Source: Mangrovihabitans endophyticus (lineage in GTDB: Bacteria; Actinomycetota; Actinomycetes; Mycobacteriales; Micromonosporaceae). From it: DNA of 64,000 nt. The notes under the pieces are model-generated. The model ran no database searches. It was not told the origin of the DNA and saw only the letters and a list, made by a program, of their open reading frames with translations. The stretch lies in assembly GCF_014646155.1 (NCBI RefSeq), contig NZ_BMMX01000022.1, forward strand, positions 1-64,000. Reading direction: 5' to 3'. Positions 39,403 to 47,458 of the stretch are shown one piece after another; position 1 is the stretch's first letter, and every line of letters starts with the position of its first letter. A program made the position numbers and the translations under genes.

Positions 39403-39696
39403 TCAGTCGGCTTCCGGACCGGCCACCTCGACGTCGTCGCGACGGCGCACGACGTGGATGCAGTCGCCGGGACACTCCTTGGCGGCGTCGATCACTTCGA
39501 GCTGCAGACGGCTCGGCACGCCGGTCCGCGCCCCGGGGGATTGCAGCAGCTCACCACCGTCGTCTTTGACGTATGCGAGACCGTCGATGTCAAACTCGAA
39601 GACCTCCGGTGCGTACTGCACGCACAGGCCGTCACCGGTGCAGAGGTCCTGATCCACCCAGACCTGTAGCTCGTCCGTTTCGGTCTGCGCCGACAC
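39403..39696 (-). CDS. Small ferredoxin
   Basis: A 97-aa ferredoxin with a single cluster site: CTGDGLC (CxxxxxC) near residue 19-25 and ECPGDCIHV near residue 75-79. The missing second Cys of a CxxCxxC motif suggests a [3Fe-4S] or unusual [4Fe-4S] cluster as in cytochrome P450-linked ferredoxins. It transfers electrons to an unknown partner. GGGGAGG precedes the GTG at 39696, and a possible -10 TACGGT lies at 39732-39727. Divergent from arc; a ferredoxin at this place is common in actinomycetes. Confidence 0.85.
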   Translation of the reverse strand: MSAQTETDELQVWVDQDLCTGDGLCVQYAPEVFEFDIDGLAYVKDDGGELLQSPGARTGVPSRLQLEVIDAAKECPGDCIHVVRRRDDVEVAGPEAD

Positions 39697-39830
39697 GGTT
39701 CACCTCCCCAGAAAGCATGCCCTCCGACCGTACCCGAACCCTGCGACACAACGGGCCGGGCAGTCACCCGAGTGGATCAAGAGTCGGTGACGGCGGTGTT
39801 GCGGGGGGTCGAAAAACGGTTCGCAGCAGT

Positions 39831-39836
39831 TAGTGT
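39831..39836 (+). promoter_or_regulatory. -10 box TAGTGT of arc
   Basis: TANNNT 38 nt before the arc GTG. The leader contains GGGGAGG. pafA uses an identical hexamer in a leaderless setting. Confidence 0.45.
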
Positions 39837-39874
39837 TGTCTACCAAGACGTTCGAGCCCCCGGGGAGGTGGGAC

Positions 39875-41653
39875 GTGGCACGCAACGACGAGGCGGACTC
39901 ACGCGCCGCACGTTGGGAGAAAGAAGCCAACGATCTCTCCAGCCAGGTGTCGTTCCTGCAAGAGGAACTCGCTCTGGTGCGGCGCAAGTTGACCGAAAGC
40001 CCCCGACACGTCCGGCAGCTTGAGGAACGGCTCGCGGCGACGCAGACGCAGCTGGCCCGAGTGACCGAGAACAACGACCGGCTCGTGGCGACCCTCAAGG
40101 AAGCCCGGGCTCAGATCGTCACTCTCAAAGAGGAGATTGACCGGCTCGCCCAGCCGCCCAGCGGCTACGGCGTTTTCCTGGCGGCGCACTCCGACGGCAC
40201 CGTGGACGTCTTCACCGGCGGCCGCAAGCTGCGGGTGGCCGTGTCTCCGTCGCTGGAGACCGACGAGCTCAAGCGCGGCCAGGAGGTGCTGCTCAACGAC
40301 GCGCTGAACGTGGTCGACGCCTTCGGGTTCGAGCGCGTCGGCGAGGTCGTGGTGCTCAAGGAGGTGCTGGCCGGCCCGGACGGGCTCACCGACCGCGCGC
40401 TGGTGGTCTCGCACGCCGACGAGGAGCGCATCGTGCATCTGGCCGAGTCGCTGCGCGTGGCCACGCTGCGCGCCGGTGACTCACTGATGATCGAGCCGCG
40501 TTCGGCGTACGCCTACGAGCGCATTCCCAAGAGCGAGGTCGAGGAACTCGTGCTGGAGGAGGTGCCGGACGTCGACTACACCGACATCGGTGGCCTGCAC
40601 TCCCAGATCGAGCAGATCCGCGACGCGGTGGAGCTGCCGTTCCTGCATGCCGACCTGTTCCGGGAACACCACCTGCGGCCGCCGAAGGGCATCCTGCTCT
40701 ACGGCCCGCCCGGTTGCGGCAAGACGCTGATCGCCAAGGCGGTGGCCAACTCGCTGGCGAAGAAGATCGCCGAGCGGCGTGGTGAGGAGAAGCACACCAG
40801 CTACTTCCTCAACATCAAGGGCCCGGAGCTGCTCAACAAGTACGTCGGCGAGACCGAGCGGCACATCCGTCTGGTCTTCCAGCGGGCGCGGGAGAAGGCC
40901 GGCGAGGGCACGCCGGTGATCGTGTTCTTCGACGAGATGGACTCGATCTTCCGGACCCGCGGCTCGGGCGTCTCCAGCGACGTGGAGAACACCATCGTCC
41001 CGCAGTTGCTCAGCGAGATCGACGGTGTCGAGGGCCTGGAGAACGTCATCGTCATCGGCGCCTCCAACCGGGAGGACATGATCGACCCGGCGATCCTGCG
41101 GCCGGGCCGGCTGGACGTGAAGATCAAGATCGAGCGTCCGGACGCCGAGGCGGCCAAGGACATCTTCGCCAAGTACATCCTCAGCGACCTGCCGCTGAAC
41201 GACGAGGACGTGGCCGAGCACAGCGGCGACAAGGCGGTCACCGTGGCCGCCATGATCGAAGCGGTGGTGCTGCGGATGTACACCGAGTCCGAGGAGAATC
41301 GCTTCCTGGAGGTCACCTACGCCAACGGTGACAAGGAGGTCCTCTACTTCAAGGACTTCAACTCCGGCGCGATGATCCAGAACATCGTGGACCGCGGCAA
41401 GAAGATGGCCATCAAGGAATTCCTCACCTCCGGCCGCAAGGGCCTGCGGCTGCAGCACCTGCTGGATAGCTGCGTGGACGAGTTCCGGGAGAACGAGGAC
41501 CTGCCCAACACCACCAACCCGGACGACTGGGCGCGCATCTCCGGCAAGAAGGGCGAGCGGATCGTCTACATCCGCACGCTGGTATCCGGCGGCAAGGGCG
41601 CCGAGTCGGGACGATCCATCGAAACCGCCAGCAACACGGGTCAATATCTCTGA
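39875..41653 (+). CDS. arc: Proteasomal AAA ATPase ARC/Mpa
   Basis: A 592-aa hexameric unfoldase for pupylated proteins. The coiled coil (residues 1-80, SSQVSFLQEELALVRRKL...) is where Pup docks; the interdomain OB folds follow (about 90-235), then the AAA domain with Walker A GPPGCGKT (about 276-283), Walker B VFFDEMD (about 350) and sensor region GASNRED. The C-terminus ends GQYL, a variant of the HbYX motif that opens the 20S gate. It acts in the cytoplasm. GGGGAGG lies 6 nt before the GTG at 39875. A strong hairpin 20 nt after its stop separates it from dop. Confidence 0.97.
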   Translation: MARNDEADSRAARWEKEANDLSSQVSFLQEELALVRRKLTESPRHVRQLEERLAATQTQLARVTENNDRLVATLKEARAQIVTLKEEIDRLAQPPSGYGVFLAAHSDGTVDVFTGGRKLRVAVSPSLETDELKRGQEVLLNDALNVVDAFGFERVGEVVVLKEVLAGPDGLTDRALVVSHADEERIVHLAESLRVATLRAGDSLMIEPRSAYAYERIPKSEVEELVLEEVPDVDYTDIGGLHSQIEQIRDAVELPFLHADLFREHHLRPPKGILLYGPPGCGKTLIAKAVANSLAKKIAERRGEEKHTSYFLNIKGPELLNKYVGETERHIRLVFQRAREKAGEGTPVIVFFDEMDSIFRTRGSGVSSDVENTIVPQLLSEIDGVEGLENVIVIGASNREDMIDPAILRPGRLDVKIKIERPDAEAAKDIFAKYILSDLPLNDEDVAEHSGDKAVTVAAMIEAVVLRMYTESEENRFLEVTYANGDKEVLYFKDFNSGAMIQNIVDRGKKMAIKEFLTSGRKGLRLQHLLDSCVDEFRENEDLPNTTNPDDWARISGKKGERIVYIRTLVSGGKGAESGRSIETASNTGQYL

Positions 41654-41673
41654 GTGGACAACGAACCGTTGCC

Positions 41674-41714
41674 GCCACGGGCGGAGGGGCCGCGAGTGCC
41701 CCTCCGCCCGTGGC
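41674..41714 (+). terminator. Strong terminator hairpin after arc
   Basis: Perfect 17-bp arms (41674-41690 and 41698-41714) around a 7-nt loop, starting 20 nt after the arc stop. It probably insulates dop-pup from arc transcription. Confidence 0.85.
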
Positions 41715-41866
41715 ACTTCGGGGCCGTTCGCAGGCGTTATCCGCGTGGCCGGGGCGGTGCCGGCGCGGCCCGGGGACGGCGCGATGAGCGGCTCCGCGGG
41801 AGACTCGCGGCCACTGTCCGTGCGGCGGCGCGCACCAGCAGGGCGTGGAAGAGCGCCGCAAGCGTC

Positions 41867-41872
41867 TAGGCT
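41867..41872 (+). promoter_or_regulatory. -10 box TAGGCT of dop-pup
   Basis: TANNNT 44 nt before the dop ATG at 41917. It lies after the arc terminator and before a purine-rich ribosome binding site. Confidence 0.45.
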
Positions 41873-41916
41873 CGACACATCGGCAACGGCAGGACGGCGG
41901 CGGGCGGAGTGATGAC

Positions 41917-43434
41917 ATGAGCGTTCGGCGAATCATGGGCACCGAGGTCGAGTACGGCATTTCGGTTCCCGGGCAGCCCGGCGCCAACCCGATGGTCACC
42001 TCCTCGCAAGTGGTCAACGCGTACGGTGCACGCCCGGAACTGAACCGCGGCGGACGCGCCCGCTGGGACTACGAGGAGGAATCCCCGCTGCGCGACGCGC
42101 GCGGGTTCACCTATTCCGGAACGGCCTACGACCCGGCGGAGGCGCTGGCCGACGAGGATCTGGGTCTGGCGAACGTGATACTGACCAACGGCGCCCGGCT
42201 CTACGTCGACCACGCGCACCCGGAGTACAGCACCCCGGAGTGCACCAACCCGATGGACGTGGTGCGCTGGGACAAGGCGGGCGAGCGGGTGATGGCCGAG
42301 GCCTCGCGGCGGGCCGCCACCATCCCCGGCGCGCACCGCATCCAGCTCTACAAGAACAACACCGACAACAAGGGCGCGTCGTACGGCTCGCACGAGAACT
42401 ACCTGATGCGCCGGCAGACCCCGTTCGCGGACATCGTCGCGCACCTCACCCCGTTCTTCGTGACCCGGCAGATCTTCTGCGGCGCGGGGCGGGTCGGGCT
42501 GGGCCAGGACGGTTCCGGCACCGGCTTCCAGATCTCCTCCCGTGCCGACTTCTTCGAGGTCGAAGTGGGCCTGGAGACCACGCTGAAGCGGCCCATCATC
42601 AACACCCGCGACGAGCCGCACTCGGACGCCGACAAATACCGCCGGCTGCACGTCATCATCGGCGACGCGAACCTGTCGGAGACCGCGACCTATCTGAAGA
42701 TGGGCGCGACCTCGCTGGTGCTGAACATGATCGAGGAAAAGGTGTTCACCGGCGAGCTGGGCGTGGCCGACCCGGTCTCCGAGCTCAAGGCGGTCAGCCA
42801 CGACCCCTCGCTCAAGCACCTGATGCGGCTGCGTGACGGCCGCCGGCTCACCGCCCTGGACCTGCAGTGGGCGTACTACGAACGGGCCCGGATGTTCGTC
42901 GACGAGCGCTACGGCGCCGACGTGGACTCCCAGACCGCCGACGTGCTGAGCCGGTGGGAGGGCGTGCTCACCAAGCTGGGCGACGACCCGATGTCCTGCT
43001 CCGACGAGCTGGACTGGGTGGCCAAGCTGCGCCTGCTGGAGGGCTACCGGGACCGGGAGAACCTGGCCTGGTCGTCGCCCAAGCTGCAACTGGTCGACCT
43101 GCAGTACGCCGACGTGCGCCCGGAGAAGGGCCTCTATCACCGTCTGGTGGCCCGGGGCGCGATGAAGACGCTGCTGGACGACGACCAGACCCGGCGGGCC
43201 ATGTACGAGCCGCCGGAGGACACCCGGGCGTACTTCCGCGGCCGGTGCCTGGCGCAGTACGCGTCCGAGGTGGTCGCCGCCAGTTGGGACTCGGTCATCT
43301 TCGACGTGGGACGGGAGTCGCTGGTGCGGGTTCCGATGATGGAGCCCGAGCGGGGCACCCGCCGCCACGTCGGGGCGCTGTTCGACAGGTGCGAGAGCGC
43401 CAAAGACCTCCTCGAGGTGATCACGAGTCGCTGA
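41917..43434 (+). CDS. dop: Pup deamidase/depupylase Dop
   Basis: A 505-aa glutamine-synthetase-fold enzyme. It deamidates the C-terminal Gln of Pup and removes Pup from substrates. Glu10 in GTEVEYGI is the Mg ligand, and Asp98 in LYVDHAHPEYSTPEC matches the catalytic Asp. The Dop-specific insertion around residues 43-70 (ELNRGGRARWDYEEESPLRDARG) distinguishes it from PafA. ATP-binding segments (LYKNNTDNKGASYGSHENYL) are present. GGAGTGATG lies just before the ATG at 41917. pup follows 80 bp later on the same strand, apparently in the same transcript. Confidence 0.97.
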   Translation: MSVRRIMGTEVEYGISVPGQPGANPMVTSSQVVNAYGARPELNRGGRARWDYEEESPLRDARGFTYSGTAYDPAEALADEDLGLANVILTNGARLYVDHAHPEYSTPECTNPMDVVRWDKAGERVMAEASRRAATIPGAHRIQLYKNNTDNKGASYGSHENYLMRRQTPFADIVAHLTPFFVTRQIFCGAGRVGLGQDGSGTGFQISSRADFFEVEVGLETTLKRPIINTRDEPHSDADKYRRLHVIIGDANLSETATYLKMGATSLVLNMIEEKVFTGELGVADPVSELKAVSHDPSLKHLMRLRDGRRLTALDLQWAYYERARMFVDERYGADVDSQTADVLSRWEGVLTKLGDDPMSCSDELDWVAKLRLLEGYRDRENLAWSSPKLQLVDLQYADVRPEKGLYHRLVARGAMKTLLDDDQTRRAMYEPPEDTRAYFRGRCLAQYASEVVAASWDSVIFDVGRESLVRVPMMEPERGTRRHVGALFDRCESAKDLLEVITSR

Positions 43435-43514
43435 CATCGTTTTGTCGCAGCCGCGAGGTAGGTTTTTCCCAACCCGGCGGTGAGGCTGTCGGGGACGCGA
43501 GAAGGGGGACAGGG

Positions 43515-43730
43515 ATGGCAACCCGAGACACCGGTGGTCAGTCGCAGTCCGGCAAGGGCAAGCGGGACGAGGAGATCGAGGAAGCCGCCACCGAGGCCAA
43601 CCCGGAGGTCGCCGAGCGGCACGCCGAGATCACCGAGGACGTCGACGACCTGCTCGACGAGATCGACTCCGTGCTGGAGGAGAACGCCGAGGAGTTCGTC
43701 CGGGGTTACGTGCAGAAGGGCGGCCAGTAA
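43515..43730 (+). CDS. pup: Prokaryotic ubiquitin-like protein Pup
   Basis: A 71-aa intrinsically disordered protein tag. The C-terminal half is helical when bound to ARC (EVAERHAEITEDVDDLLDEID...), and it ends EEFVRGYVQKGGQ. The terminal Gln must be converted to Glu by Dop before PafA can ligate it to lysines. Ala/Glu/Asp-rich composition is typical. GAAGGGGGA precedes the ATG. A hairpin 12 nt after the stop lies before prcB. Confidence 0.97.
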   Translation: MATRDTGGQSQSGKGKRDEEIEEAATEANPEVAERHAEITEDVDDLLDEIDSVLEENAEEFVRGYVQKGGQ

Positions 43731-43741
43731 CCCCTTCGAGG

Positions 43742-43766
43742 CTCCGGCGGCGCCGAGCCGCCGGAG
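43742..43766 (+). terminator. Hairpin between pup and prcB
   Basis: Perfect 10-bp arms CTCCGGCGGC/GCCGCCGGAG around a 5-nt loop, 11 nt after pup. It may be an attenuator: Pup is needed in much larger amounts than the proteasome core. Confidence 0.65.
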
Positions 43767-43831
43767 GCTCCGCCGCGGGCCGCGACCCGACACTTCGATC
43801 ACGGTCGTCGCACCGGCGGCGGCGTGCAAGA

Positions 43832-43837
43832 TATTGT
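43832..43837 (+). promoter_or_regulatory. Possible -10 box TATTGT of prcBA
   Basis: AT-rich hexamer in the pup-prcB gap, 83 nt before the prcB start and after the hairpin. No clear -35. Confidence 0.3.
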
Positions 43838-43920
43838 GCTTCAACCGCACCGGCGGCCCGGGGCGTTCATCGACGACCGGGGTCGTCCGGCGCAGCGATC
43901 AGACATTTGAAGGGAACCAC

Positions 43921-44760
43921 GTGGCAGCGGGCTTTGATCCATCCGGGCGTCTACCAGATGTGTTCACCAATGCGGGGACGTCCTCCTTCACGCAGTTCCT
44001 GACCTATGCCGCCCCCGAGATGCTGCCGGGCCGCCGGCCGCTGCCTCCGGGGCTGAGCGCCGACATCGCACCCCACGCCACCACCATCGTCGCCATCGCC
44101 ACCGCCGACGGCGTGGTGATGGCCGGAGACCGCCGCGCGACAATGGGCAACCTGATCGCCAGCCGGGACATCGAAAAGGTGCACCCGGCGGACGCGCACT
44201 CGCTGATCGGGATGGCCGGCACGGCCGGCATCGGCATCGAGCTGATCCGGCTGTTCCAGGTCGAGCTGGAGCACTACGAGAAGATCGAAGGCACCATGCT
44301 GTCCCTGGACGGCAAGGCGAACCGGTTGGCCGGCATGGTGCGCGGCAACCTCGGCGCGGCCATGCAGGGACTCGCCGCGGTGCCGCTGTTCGCCGGTTTC
44401 GACCTCTCCCCGGCCGACCCGGCGCGGGTGGGACGGATCTTCAGCTTCGACGTGGCCGGTGGCCTCTACGAGGAGACCGGCTACGACGCCATCGGATCGG
44501 GGTCGCTGTTCGCCAAGTCGGCGCTGAAGAAGAAATACCGCCCCGGCGTGAGCACCCCCGACGCGATCGCGATGGCGGTGGAGGCGCTCTACGACGCGGC
44601 CGACGACGACACCGCGACCGGCGGGCCGGACCTCACCCGCAAGATCTACCCGGTGGTCATGACCGCCACGGCGGAGGGCACGCACCGGCTCCCGCCGGAA
44701 GAGCTCAACACGGTGGCCGAGGACGTGGTCGCCGGGCGCATGGAGAATCCGGGCGGCTGA
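43921..44760 (+). CDS. prcB: Proteasome beta subunit PrcB
   Basis: A 279-aa catalytic subunit of the 20S core. A 53-residue propeptide is followed by mature N-terminal Thr54 in HA-TTIVAIATADGVVMAGDRRATMGN; Asp (about 70) and Lys (about 86, DIEKVH) complete the active site. Autocatalytic cleavage during assembly exposes Thr. GAAGGG lies 6-12 nt before the GTG at 43921. prcA follows after 48 bp on the same strand. Confidence 0.97.
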   Translation: MAAGFDPSGRLPDVFTNAGTSSFTQFLTYAAPEMLPGRRPLPPGLSADIAPHATTIVAIATADGVVMAGDRRATMGNLIASRDIEKVHPADAHSLIGMAGTAGIGIELIRLFQVELEHYEKIEGTMLSLDGKANRLAGMVRGNLGAAMQGLAAVPLFAGFDLSPADPARVGRIFSFDVAGGLYEETGYDAIGSGSLFAKSALKKKYRPGVSTPDAIAMAVEALYDAADDDTATGGPDLTRKIYPVVMTATAEGTHRLPPEELNTVAEDVVAGRMENPGG

Positions 44761-44808
44761 GCCCCGCACACCCACAGCACTCAGGGCGAGGAGAAGGAGC
44801 AGCCACCC

Positions 44809-45630
44809 GTGGCCATGCAGTTCTACGCATCACCCGAGCAGGTCCAGCGCGACCGCTCGGAATACGCCCGCAAGGGCATCGCCCGTGGTCGCTCGGCCGT
44901 GGTGCTGACCTACGCCGGCGGTGTGCTGTTCGTCGCCGAGAACACCACCACCCTGCGCAAGGTCAGCGAGATCTACGACCGGATCGGCTTCGCCGCGGTC
45001 GGCCGGTACAACGAGTTCGAGGCGCTGCGCCGCGCCGGTGTGCGGCTGGCCGACGTGAACGGCTACAGCTATGACCGCCGTGACGTCACCGGCCGATACA
45101 TCGCCAACGCCTTCACCCAGACCCTCGGGGCGATCTTCTCGGAGACCTCCAAGCCGTACGAGGTGGAGATCTGCATCGCCCAGGTCGGCGCGACGGCCGA
45201 GCAGGACGAGCTGTACCGCATCACCTATGACGGCTCGGTGATGGACGAGCCCGGATTCATGGCCATGGGCGGGTCCGCCGAGGCCATCTCCGTGGTGCTC
45301 AAGGAACGGCACGACGAGGCGGCGGACCTGGCCAGCGCGCTGGCGCTCGCGGTCAAGGGCCTGGGCAGCGTCGGCGGGGAGAACGGCAACGAGCGCCGGC
45401 TGGAGGCCAAGCAGCTCGAGGTGGCGGTGCTGGACCGTAACCGCCGGGGTCGGGCCTTCCGGCGGCTGACCGACGCGACGGTGAGCGGGCTGTTGTCCGG
45501 CGACGCGCAGGAGGTGCCGGACGGCGGCGAGCCCGGCGACGTGTCGCCGCCGCCACCGGCGGAGCACAAACCCACCAGCTCGGCAGCCTCGGAGGATCTG
45601 GAGGGCGGCTCTGGCACGGACGCCTCCTGA
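44809..45630 (+). CDS. prcA: Proteasome alpha subunit PrcA
   Basis: A 273-aa subunit of the outer heptameric rings that gate entry. It starts MAMQFYASPEQVQRDRSEYARKGIARGRS as in other PrcA; RSEYARKGIA forms the H0 helix and gate. The N-terminal Thr of beta subunits is absent. The C-terminal 50 residues (after GLLSGDAQ) are disordered and acidic and longer than in M. tuberculosis. AAGGAG lies about 11 nt before the GTG at 44809; an ATG 6 nt later is an alternative. Confidence 0.97.
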   Translation: MAMQFYASPEQVQRDRSEYARKGIARGRSAVVLTYAGGVLFVAENTTTLRKVSEIYDRIGFAAVGRYNEFEALRRAGVRLADVNGYSYDRRDVTGRYIANAFTQTLGAIFSETSKPYEVEICIAQVGATAEQDELYRITYDGSVMDEPGFMAMGGSAEAISVVLKERHDEAADLASALALAVKGLGSVGGENGNERRLEAKQLEVAVLDRNRRGRAFRRLTDATVSGLLSGDAQEVPDGGEPGDVSPPPPAEHKPTSSAASEDLEGGSGTDAS

Positions 45631-45644
45631 CCGGTGCGGCGACA

Positions 45645-45668
45645 CCCGTGTGGCCGCCGTCACACGGG
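45645..45668 (+). terminator. Terminator hairpin after prcA
   Basis: Perfect 8-bp arms CCCGTGTG/CACACGGG around an 8-nt loop, 14 nt after the prcA stop. It separates prcBA from pafA. Confidence 0.65.
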
Positions 45669-45733
45669 AGGGTTTCCGCTTGGCGTACGGAAAGAGAGCG
45701 GGTCGTGACTGACGTTCACGGCCCTCCGGCGGC

Positions 45734-45739
45734 TAGTGT
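45734..45739 (+). promoter_or_regulatory. -10 box TAGTGT, leaderless start of pafA
   Basis: TANNNT 6 nt before the pafA ATG at 45746, with no ribosome binding site. Confidence 0.6.
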
Positions 45740-45745
45740 TTCGTC

Positions 45746-47104
45746 ATGGAACGGCGAATTTTCGGCCTCGAAACCGAGTACGGAGTCACGTGCACTTATC
45801 GGGGGCAGCGGCGGCTGTCTCCCGACGAGGTGGCTCGCTACCTGTTCCGCCGAGTGGTGTCCTGGGGACGCAGCAGCAACGTTTTCCTTCGCAACGGCGC
45901 CCGCCTCTACCTCGACGTCGGTTCCCACCCCGAATACGCGACGCCCGAGTGTGACTCGGTGACCGATCTGGTGGCGCACGACCGGGCCGGCGAGCGCATC
46001 CTGGAGGGTCTGCTCGTCGACGCCGAGAAGCGCCTGCACGACGAGGGCATCGCCGGAGAGATCTACCTCTTCAAGAACAACACCGACTCGGCCGGCAACT
46101 CGTACGGCTGTCACGAGAACTATCTGGTGTCCCGGCACGGCGAATTCGGCCGCCTCGCCGACGTTCTCATCCCGTTCCTGGTCACCCGCCAGCTCATCTG
46201 CGGCGCCGGCAAGGTGCTGCAGACGCCGCGTGGCGCGGTCTTCTGCCTGTCTCAGCGCGCCGAGCACATCTGGGAGGGCGTCTCCAGCGCCACCACCCGC
46301 AGCCGGCCCATCATCAACACGCGCGACGAGCCGCACGCCGACGCCGAGCGGTACCGCCGCCTGCACGTCATCGTCGGCGACTCGAACATGAACGAGGTGA
46401 CCACGCTGCTCAAGGTGGGCAGCGCCGACATCGTGCTGCGGATGATCGAGGCCGGCGTGGTCATGCGGGACCTGTCGCTGGAGAACCCGATCCGCGCCAT
46501 CCGCGAGGTCAGCCACGACATCACCGGACGCCGCAAGATCCGCCTGGCGAACAACAAGGAGGTCAGCGCGCTGGAGATCCAGCAGGAGTACCTCGCCAAG
46601 GCCACCGAGTTCGTCGAGCGGCGCGGCGGCGACCAGACCGCCAAGCGGGTGGTCGAGCTGTGGGGCCGGGTGCTTTCCGCGATCGAGAGCGGCGACCTCG
46701 ACCCGGTCGCGCGCGAGATCGACTGGGTCTCCAAGTACAAGCTGATCGAGCGCTACCAGTCCAAGAACGAGATCCCGATGAGCCACCCCCGGGTGGCCCA
46801 GCTCGACCTGGCGTACCACGACGTGCGCCGCGGCCGCGGCCTCTACGCGCTGATGGAACGCCGCAAGCAGGTCGACCGGGTGGCGCACGACCTGGACATC
46901 TTCGAGGCCAAGGAGACACCGCCGCAGACCACCCGGGCGCGGCTGCGCGGCGAGTTCATCCGGCACGCCCAGGAGAAACGCCGCGACTTCACCGTCGACT
47001 GGGTGCATTTGAAGCTGAACGATCAGGCGCAGCGCACGGTGCTGTGCAAGGACCCGTTCCGGGCGTACGACGAACGGGTGGAGCGCCTCATCGCCAGCAT
47101 GTGA
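45746..47104 (+). CDS. pafA: Pup-protein ligase PafA
   Basis: A 452-aa glutamine-synthetase-fold ligase. It forms a gamma-glutamyl phosphate on deamidated Pup and links it to substrate lysines. Glu9 (FGLETEYGVT) is the Mg ligand and Asp57 in LYLDVGSHPEYATPEC the catalytic base. ATP-site segment IYLFKNNTDSAGNSYGCHENY is shared with Dop, but the Dop-specific insertion is missing. The C-terminal domain interacts with Pup. The gene has its own leaderless promoter and is followed after 29 bp by a small membrane protein gene. Confidence 0.97.
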   Translation: MERRIFGLETEYGVTCTYRGQRRLSPDEVARYLFRRVVSWGRSSNVFLRNGARLYLDVGSHPEYATPECDSVTDLVAHDRAGERILEGLLVDAEKRLHDEGIAGEIYLFKNNTDSAGNSYGCHENYLVSRHGEFGRLADVLIPFLVTRQLICGAGKVLQTPRGAVFCLSQRAEHIWEGVSSATTRSRPIINTRDEPHADAERYRRLHVIVGDSNMNEVTTLLKVGSADIVLRMIEAGVVMRDLSLENPIRAIREVSHDITGRRKIRLANNKEVSALEIQQEYLAKATEFVERRGGDQTAKRVVELWGRVLSAIESGDLDPVAREIDWVSKYKLIERYQSKNEIPMSHPRVAQLDLAYHDVRRGRGLYALMERRKQVDRVAHDLDIFEAKETPPQTTRARLRGEFIRHAQEKRRDFTVDWVHLKLNDQAQRTVLCKDPFRAYDERVERLIASM

Positions 47105-47118
47105 CGCGGCGCATGCCC

Positions 47119-47124
47119 TAGGCT
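47119..47124 (+). promoter_or_regulatory. -10 box TAGGCT before small membrane protein
   Basis: TANNNT 9 nt before the ATG at 47134, just after the pafA stop. Confidence 0.4.
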
Positions 47125-47133
47125 GGTCGGGCC

Positions 47134-47406
47134 ATGAACACCTCTTCTGAGCCCGGCCGGCCGGGGCGGACCGTGCCGGACCACGAGCACCCGGCTGCGC
47201 CGGCCCGGGCCGGCGACGACGCCGTGGAGCCGCCCGAGCGGACCATGGAGGACGTCGCGTGGGGGCGCCTGGAACGCCGCCGTGAACGCATCCGCGCGCA
47301 GGTCCGCCGCAATCGTGAGGGCGGCCACCGGGTGCCGACCTGGGTGCTGGCGGTGATCCTGGCCGTGTTCCTCGCCGGGTGGGTCTATCTGCTCGCGACG
47401 CGCTGA
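47134..47406 (+). CDS. Small single-pass membrane protein after pafA
   Basis: A 90-aa protein. A disordered Pro/Ala-rich N-terminus (residues 1-35) is followed by a basic helix (WGRLERRRERIRAQVRRNR) and one C-terminal transmembrane segment (VPTWVLAVILAVFLAGWVYLLATR). It is probably a tail-anchored protein with the basic part in the cytoplasm. Unknown function; its place after pafA suggests but does not show a link to the proteasome system. It has its own -10 box. Confidence 0.65.
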   Translation: MNTSSEPGRPGRTVPDHEHPAAPARAGDDAVEPPERTMEDVAWGRLERRRERIRAQVRRNREGGHRVPTWVLAVILAVFLAGWVYLLATR

Positions 47407-47425
47407 GGCCGGCGGACGGCAACCC

Positions 47426-47455
47426 TCAACCTGAACATGAGGTTGATCTCAACCT
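47426..47455. repeat. Triple TCAACCT/AGGTTGA/TCAACCT element
   Basis: Three 7-bp units, alternating in orientation (47426-47432, 47440-47446, 47449-47455), lie in the 52 bp between the convergent stops of the small membrane protein and DUF3866. Either neighbouring pair can form a stem. It may be a terminator for both genes or an operator site remnant. Confidence 0.6.
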
Positions 47456-47458
47456 GAA

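Noticed and set aside
41654..41869. 71-codon frame directly after arc
   Set aside because: It runs through the perfect 17-bp-arm hairpin at 41674-41714 and the -10 box of dop, has no ribosome binding site, and its composition is arbitrary.
45081..45088. TGACGTCA in prcA
   Set aside because: A single copy within a coding sequence, not near a promoter; treated as chance.
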